DNA of 64,000 nucleotides, from positions 124,001 through 188,000 of the forward strand of contig JAXGLZ010000002.1 of assembly GCA_040768925.1 (NCBI GenBank), in the 5' to 3' direction. How positions within the stretch are numbered: position 1 is the stretch's first letter; every line of letters begins with the position of its first letter. The notes under the pieces are model-generated. The model saw only the letters and a program-made list of their open reading frames with translations, was not told the DNA's origin and did not search any database. The DNA is from CALNBC01 sp040768925 (GTDB lineage: Bacteria > Bacillota > Clostridia > Christensenellales > CALWSW01). Below are positions 59,576 to 64,000 of the stretch, piece by piece. The translations under genes and the position numbers were made by a program.

Positions 59576-60280
59576 TCAAATTGCCATGATCAGTTTGGGC
59601 TTGAACCCAAGGTGATCGCAGGAAGTCAGCGTATACTGGACTCCGTTCAGCTCTCCCTCAAAGGCAGACCGGCAGCTTCGGCCGTGCAGATGGCCGTAAA
59701 CGACACACTCTACGCCAAAGCCGGAAAAAAGATCGGTGAACCCGGAGGTTTCCCTCTGTTCGTTGAAGGGCGGATAGTGGATCATGGCGATGAGCCTGTC
59801 GCCCTCCTGCAAAAGCTTTTTTGCCTCATTCAGCGAAAGCTCCATGCGGATCAGCTCGCGAAGGTAGAGCTTTTGATCCTCCGGGGAGAAGCCGGGCGTG
59901 CCGGGGCAGGACCACCCGCGGGTGCCGCAGACCACCAGGCCGGGAAAACGCATCGCGTCGTTCTGGAGGGCGAAGGTGTTTTTGGGAAGGATAGAGCGCA
60001 CCTTGGAAAGCGAGCTCCACCAGTAATCGTGGTTGCCCCGGATCATCAGCTTTTTGCCCGGCAGCTCACCGATGGAGGAAAGATCCGCCGCCGCTTCGGA
60101 AATGGCCATCGCCCAGCTGATATCCCCCGGGATTAAGACGGCGTCTTCGCCCGTTATGCCGGCCTTTTCCCAATTTTCGCGGATGCGCGGCCAGTGGTCG
60201 CTCCAGTGGGGGCCAAACACATCCATCGGCTTGGGCCGGGCCAGGGAGAGGTGCAGGTCGCCTATCGCAAATACCCTCAT
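59576..60280 (-). CDS. Calcineurin-like metallophosphoesterase
   Basis: 234 aa. Metal-binding motifs in order are GDLHLS (residues 7-12), GDISWAM, GNHDYWWSS, MIHYPP and YGHLHG, so the dinuclear site is complete. It belongs to a Firmicute family of cytosolic phosphoesterases with unknown substrate. The start ATG lies 6 nt after the stop of the zinc-ribbon gene; the two are probably co-transcribed. Confidence 0.92.
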   Translation of the reverse strand: MRVFAIGDLHLSLARPKPMDVFGPHWSDHWPRIRENWEKAGITGEDAVLIPGDISWAMAISEAAADLSSIGELPGKKLMIRGNHDYWWSSLSKVRSILPKNTFALQNDAMRFPGLVVCGTRGWSCPGTPGFSPEDQKLYLRELIRMELSLNEAKKLLQEGDRLIAMIHYPPFNEQRETSGFTDLFSGFGVECVVYGHLHGRSCRSAFEGELNGVQYTLTSCDHLGFKPKLIMAI

Positions 60281-60286
60281 AGCAAA

Positions 60287-60703
60287 TCAGACCAGGTCGT
60301 CTTCTTCTTCAAGGATTTCGGGGGCTTCCTCCTCGTCTTCCGGTTCGTCGTCAAATCCAAGCTCCTTGTGGATCTCTTCGCGCTCATCCTCGGGGATATC
60401 CTCGGGCTGAAGGGGAACGATTTCCATCTCGTCTATGCTGATATCGTCGTTGTCGTCGGGAATGTCGTCGGCAGTCAGTTCGTCATCCGTCTCGATGGCG
60501 TCGTCGGCCTCCTTGCGGTCATTCAGGCAATAGATGCAAAGCTCTTCTCCGGGAGCGGTCGGGTGCTCGCCGCACTCGATGCACATATCCGTCATTTCTT
60601 CTTTGGGCATCTCGCCTTTCATTTCTCTTTTGCAAATGGAGCAATACTGCTCCTCTTCACGTATGAAGTTTATGTCGCATCTGGGGCACTTGATTATGCT
60701 CAT
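60287..60703 (-). CDS. Acidic zinc-ribbon protein (unknown function)
   Basis: 138 aa with GGAGGCGTCCAA before the ATG. Three CxxC pairs lie in the first 60 residues (CPRCD, CSICK, CIECG...CIYC), consistent with one or two zinc ribbons. The remaining 75 residues are almost all Asp/Glu and end EEEDDLV. No family known to me. It has its own strong promoter and precedes the metallophosphoesterase. Confidence 0.75.
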   Translation of the reverse strand: MSIIKCPRCDINFIREEEQYCSICKREMKGEMPKEEMTDMCIECGEHPTAPGEELCIYCLNDRKEADDAIETDDELTADDIPDDNDDISIDEMEIVPLQPEDIPEDEREEIHKELGFDDEPEDEEEAPEILEEEDDLV

Positions 60704-60744
60704 TTGGACGCCTCCGGAAGGAAGAATGCTATAGCTACGACCAT

Positions 60745-60773
60745 ATTATGCAAACACCTTTATATGTTGTCAA
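60745..60773 (-). promoter_or_regulatory. Promoter of the zinc-ribbon/metallophosphoesterase pair
   Basis: Minus-strand -35 TTGACA (60768-60773), 17-nt spacer, -10 CATAAT (60745-60750). Confidence 0.8.
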
Positions 60774-60851
60774 GGAAAACTAGTTGAGAAAACCGGCGAA
60801 AGCGGCAATATTTTGAAGAACGTCCGGCGAACGAATCGGCAGGAACGGAAT

Positions 60852-60921
60852 CAAAAAACAGAAAAACCCCTGCCGGTCGGGAATTCTGTCTGCAAACATC
60901 CCCGTTTGTCCGGCATTTTTT
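60852..60921. other. Possible second terminator in the engB downstream region
   Basis: TGCCGG (60871-60876) pairs with CCGGCA (60910-60915), with an inner CAAAC/GTTTG hairpin. T-runs follow on both strands (TTTTTCTGTTTTTT on minus, TTTTTT on plus). The 321-bp gap 60704-61024 holds no gene I can see. Confidence 0.35.
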
Positions 60922-60974
60922 ATGTTCCGATCAGTCACTTTGCAATTCCCCCAGCCCTGTTTTTTTCAAAAAAC

Positions 60975-61010
60975 AAAAAGCGCGTCGGAAGATCTTACCG
61001 AAGCGCTTTT
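60975..61010 (-). terminator. Terminator of the lon-engB operon
   Basis: AAAAGCGC...TCGG pairs with CCGA...GCGCTTTT around AAGATCTTA. On the minus strand it ends in TTTTTG then TTTTTT, 15 nt past the engB stop. Confidence 0.85.
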
Positions 61011-61024
61011 GCCGGTTTGCGGCC

Positions 61025-61675
61025 TTAGTCCAACGCTTCGGGCGGTTCCGCTTTGGCGCCGCCGCGCCCGCTCATAAAAACGCGGGCTTCGTCGGTGACG
61101 ATCTGCTCGATCCGGTTCAGAACATCGTCTATTCCCAGCTTTTCTTCCGCGGAAAAGGGGATCGCCGGGCCAAGCGCCCCGACGGCCTTGGAAACAGAGG
61201 CCGCGGCGGGTTTGCGCTTGGTTTTCGGCAGCTTGTCCGCCTTGGTGGCGATGATCGTATAGGGGATGTTGTAATACTGCATCCAGACGAGCATCTGCCT
61301 GTCCGCCGTCGTCGGCTCGCGCCGTGAATCGAGCAGCAGGAAAAGGTGGGCGACCTGGCCGGAACGAAGGTAGCCCTCCATCAGCTCCGCCCATTTTTCC
61401 TGCTCCGATTTCGGCGCCTTCGCAAAGCCGTAGCCCGGCAGGTCGACGAGATAAAACGCCCCCCCGTTGATCGAAAAGAAGTTGATCAGCCTTGTTTTCC
61501 CCGGGGACGAGGAAATCCGGGCAAGCTTTTTGTTGTTGCACAGCGCGTTGATGAAGCTGGACTTCCCCACGTTGGATTTGCCGACCATGGCGATCTGGGC
61601 CGCGCCGCCAAGCTCGGGCGGCGCGCTGCCCAAGCCGCAGCTGGTCACAAATTCGGCTTTTGTAATCCGCAGCAT
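61025..61675 (-). CDS. engB: Ribosome biogenesis GTP-binding protein EngB/YsxC
   Basis: 216 aa from the ATG at 61675, whose A is the last base of the lon stop (TGATG), so translation is coupled. G1 GKSNVGKSS, G2/G3 TRLINFF and DLPGYGFAK, G4 ATKADK are all present. It assists late assembly of the large ribosomal subunit and is usually essential. The lon-engB pair is common in Firmicutes. Confidence 0.97.
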   Translation of the reverse strand: MLRITKAEFVTSCGLGSAPPELGGAAQIAMVGKSNVGKSSFINALCNNKKLARISSSPGKTRLINFFSINGGAFYLVDLPGYGFAKAPKSEQEKWAELMEGYLRSGQVAHLFLLLDSRREPTTADRQMLVWMQYYNIPYTIIATKADKLPKTKRKPAAASVSKAVGALGPAIPFSAEEKLGIDDVLNRIEQIVTDEARVFMSGRGGAKAEPPEALD

Positions 61676-64000
61676 CAGCTTACCACCTCGGGCGCGGGCG
61701 CCCTGTATCCGCACATTTCGTCGATGAAGGGCGAAACGCTGTTCTTTTGGGTCAGCGCGGCTTCAAACACCGCGGAAAGCTCATCCGCAAAAATGATGTT
61801 GAGGTTCCTGCGCACGGATTCCGCGAACTCCGGAAGGTCCTTGGCGTTTTCCTTGGGAAGGATGACGGCGGTCATCCCTTCGCGCAGGGCGGCCAGGGTC
61901 TTTTCCTTCAGACCGCCGACCGGCATCACCCTGCCGCGCAGGCTGATTTCCCCGGTCATGGCGACGTCGCCCTTGACCGCCCTGCCCGAAAGGGCGGAGA
62001 CCATCGCCACGGCCATGGTGATGCCCGCGCTGGGGCCGTCCTTCGGCACGGCTCCTTCCGGGATATGGATGTGGATATCCACCTTTTCATAAAACAGGGG
62101 ATCGATGTCCCACCTCGCCGCGTGGGTGCGGATATAGGTATACGCGGCCTGGGCGGATTCGCGCATAACGTCGCCCATCCTGCCCGTAAGCTCCAGCTTG
62201 CCTTTTCCCTTGAGCACGGCGACTTCGACATGAAGCAGTTCGCCGCCCACCCGGGTCCAGGCGAGGCCGTTGGCGACGCCGACCTTGTCGATCACGTCTT
62301 TTTCGTTCTTCCTGAATCTGGGCTTGCCCAGGAGCTTTTCGATTTGCTTCGGCGTTACGATCGCGCGCTTTTTGCCCTCCGTAACCACGGAAACGGCAAC
62401 CTTCCTGCAAACGTCCGCGATCCTGCGCTCCAGCTCGCGCACGCCGGCCTCTCTGGTATAGCATTCGATCAGCTCAAGCAGGCTTTCATCCGGCAAGGAG
62501 ACGGCCTTCGGTGGCAGCCCGTGGGCCGCGATCTGCTTGGGAAGCAGGTGCCTTTTGCCGATTTCCAGCTTTTCGTCTCCGGTGTAGCTCGAAAGGGTGA
62601 TCACATCCATGCGGTCCAGCAAAGGCTGGGGGATGGTGTCCGTCGAGTTGGCGGTGGTGATGAACATCACCTTCGAAAGATCGAAGGGGATTTCCATATA
62701 ATGGTCGCGGAACTCGGTGTTCTGGTTGCTGTCCAGCACTTCGAGAAGGGCGGCCGCGGGGTCGCCCCGCATGTCGCTGCAGAGCTTGTCGACCTCGTCG
62801 AGCAGCATCACGGGGTTCATCGAGCCCGCCTGCTTCATCGCGGTGATGAACCTTCCCGGGATCGCGCCGATATAGGTGCGCCTGTGGCCGCGGATATCCG
62901 CTTCGTCCCGCACGCCGCCCAGGCTCATCCTGGTGAAGGCGCGGCCCGTCGCGTGGGCGACGGAGGTGGCGACGGAGGTTTTTCCCACGCCGGGAGGGCC
63001 CACAAGGCAGAGTATCGTTCCGCCGGTATCGTTTTTCAGCTTGCAGACCGCAAGGTGTTCGACGATCCTGTCCTTGACCTTGTCGAGGCCGTAATGCTCG
63101 TCATCCAGGATCTTTCTTGCGTTTTCAAGGTCGAAATTGTCTTCAGTAGTCTTTCCCCAGGGAAGATCGGTCATCCAGTCCAGCCAGTTCCTGACCACAG
63201 GAACTTCGTGGGAGCCGGAAGGAAGCTGGGCGTAGCGCTTGAGTTCCTTTTCGGCCTTGGCGCGGACCGCGCCCGGCAGCGGAAGCTCATCCAGGCGTTT
63301 TTTGAGGGCGTCGATCTCGTCTTCTTCCGCTTCGTCCCCCAGCTCTTTGTGGATCACCTTGAGCTGCTCCCTAAGGTAATATTCCTTTTGGGCCTTTTCA
63401 ACGTTGGTTTTAACCTGTTTTTGAATCCGTATTTCAATTTTTTGGATCTCGATCTCCCTGCGCAGGATCCCGAGCAGCTTTTCGGCCCGGGTCCTCACGT
63501 CCACGCAGTTCAGGATCTCCTGCCTGTCGGCAATATTCACCAAAACGCCGGCCGCAAGAGTATCGCAAAGCTTGCCGATATCCTCTTCCACCAGCATGGA
63601 AAGCATCGTTTCGCCGCTGATTTTGCCGCTGGCGCGGCCGTATGCCTCGAACACCTCCGCGAGCTTGCGCGACATCGCCGCGGTCTCAAGCTCGGTCAGG
63701 TCGCTTTGGGATTCAAGCTGAACCACTTCCGCTTCGAAGTAGTCCTCGGCGGAAACGATTTCCTCCACCCTGCCGCGGAACAGCCCCTCGGCAAAAACGC
63801 GCACCGATTCGCCCGGCAGCCTTAAAACCTGCTTGATCCGGGCGATCGTTCCGATTTCGAACAGGTCTTCCGATTCGACTTCGGTCTTGGTGGCGTCTTT
63901 TTGGGAAACGAGAAGGCAAAGTCTGTTGTTTTCAACGGCTTCGTTGATCGCGGCGACGGTCTTTTCCCGTCCGGCGTCAAAACTGATCACCATGTATGGA
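61675..64000 (-). CDS. lon: ATP-dependent protease Lon (5' end outside the window)
   Basis: The frame is still open at base 64000 (residues PY precede MVISFDAGREKT), so roughly a dozen N-terminal residues are missing and the Met at 63993 is internal. N-terminal LON domain (to about residue 195), coiled coil, AAA+ module with GPPGVGKTS and an arginine-finger region, then the peptidase domain with catalytic Ser in KDGPSAGITMA and Lys in GGLKEKTLAA. It degrades misfolded and regulatory proteins. Confidence 0.97.
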   Translation of the reverse strand, partial: PYMVISFDAGREKTVAAINEAVENNRLCLLVSQKDATKTEVESEDLFEIGTIARIKQVLRLPGESVRVFAEGLFRGRVEEIVSAEDYFEAEVVQLESQSDLTELETAAMSRKLAEVFEAYGRASGKISGETMLSMLVEEDIGKLCDTLAAGVLVNIADRQEILNCVDVRTRAEKLLGILRREIEIQKIEIRIQKQVKTNVEKAQKEYYLREQLKVIHKELGDEAEEDEIDALKKRLDELPLPGAVRAKAEKELKRYAQLPSGSHEVPVVRNWLDWMTDLPWGKTTEDNFDLENARKILDDEHYGLDKVKDRIVEHLAVCKLKNDTGGTILCLVGPPGVGKTSVATSVAHATGRAFTRMSLGGVRDEADIRGHRRTYIGAIPGRFITAMKQAGSMNPVMLLDEVDKLCSDMRGDPAAALLEVLDSNQNTEFRDHYMEIPFDLSKVMFITTANSTDTIPQPLLDRMDVITLSSYTGDEKLEIGKRHLLPKQIAAHGLPPKAVSLPDESLLELIECYTREAGVRELERRIADVCRKVAVSVVTEGKKRAIVTPKQIEKLLGKPRFRKNEKDVIDKVGVANGLAWTRVGGELLHVEVAVLKGKGKLELTGRMGDVMRESAQAAYTYIRTHAARWDIDPLFYEKVDIHIHIPEGAVPKDGPSAGITMAVAMVSALSGRAVKGDVAMTGEISLRGRVMPVGGLKEKTLAALREGMTAVILPKENAKDLPEFAESVRRNLNIIFADELSAVFEAALTQKNSVSPFIDEMCGYRAPAPEVVS

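Noticed and set aside
61747..63825. 692-aa open frame on the plus strand
   Set aside because: Antisense shadow of lon with no motif or ribosome-binding site.
1..64000. Prophage, insertion sequence, CRISPR array or toxin-antitoxin system
   Set aside because: No transposase, phage structural genes, regularly spaced repeats or paired small toxin genes were seen; the tyrosine recombinase looks chromosomal.

Overview
This window is a contiguous piece of a bacterial chromosome from a spore-forming Clostridia-type Firmicute of moderately high G+C. The evidence is the gene order pgsA-cinA-recA-rny, Firmicute-type RNase Y, Rex, GerMN, YaaH-type spore hydrolase and SpoVD-like genes, and a MurE with the DNPR signature that indicates meso-diaminopimelate peptidoglycan. 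I cannot name the genus. There is no prophage, insertion sequence or CRISPR array; nearly everything is core genome.

Layout. 1-5152 (+): the 3' end of mutS, then mutL, miaA and a PLP-dependent methionine gamma-lyase-like gene. 5234-7298: lexA with its SOS operators, a divergent Cys-rich mini-protein and a XerS-like tyrosine recombinase, followed by a 13-6-13 bp palindrome at 7341-7372. 7476-9110: rnhA, proC and tRNA-Trp. 9110-18553 (-): rny, recA, a possible 58-codon ORF, cinA, pgsA, rimO and ftsK. 18615-24960: a DUF5131 gene, a LysM/GH18 spore hydrolase, rpsI, rplM, trmL, a VanW-family gene (+) and rex. 25000-31401: aconitase (probably co-transcribed with rex), an unknown secreted protein (+), small proteins, a C-terminal processing protease and a GNAT-like protein. 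31444-37569 (-): a compact operon of response regulator, sensor kinase, two GerMN proteins and an LCP protein, resembling actinobacterial mtrAB-lpqB. 37762-44194: D-Ala-D-Ala carboxypeptidase (+), scpB, scpA, an M50 protease and ppdK. 44904-59127 (-): the division and cell wall (dcw) cluster mraZ-rsmH-ftsL-PBP-murE-mraY-murD-ftsW-murA-ftsQ-ftsA-ftsZ, lacking murF, murG and murC. 59576-64000 (-): a metallophosphoesterase, a zinc-ribbon protein, engB and lon (5' end outside the window).

Genes left of 5.2 kb point right and most genes right of it point left. Convergent orientation, a XerS-like recombinase and an adjacent palindromic core-type site together suggest, as a hypothesis, a dif/terminus locus. 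FtsK is encoded about 8 kb away.

The regulatory sites I trust most are SOS boxes at lexA and recA, a four-repeat MraZ operator with an exact 10-bp period, and an 18-bp palindrome inside the promoter of the secreted protein at 27514.
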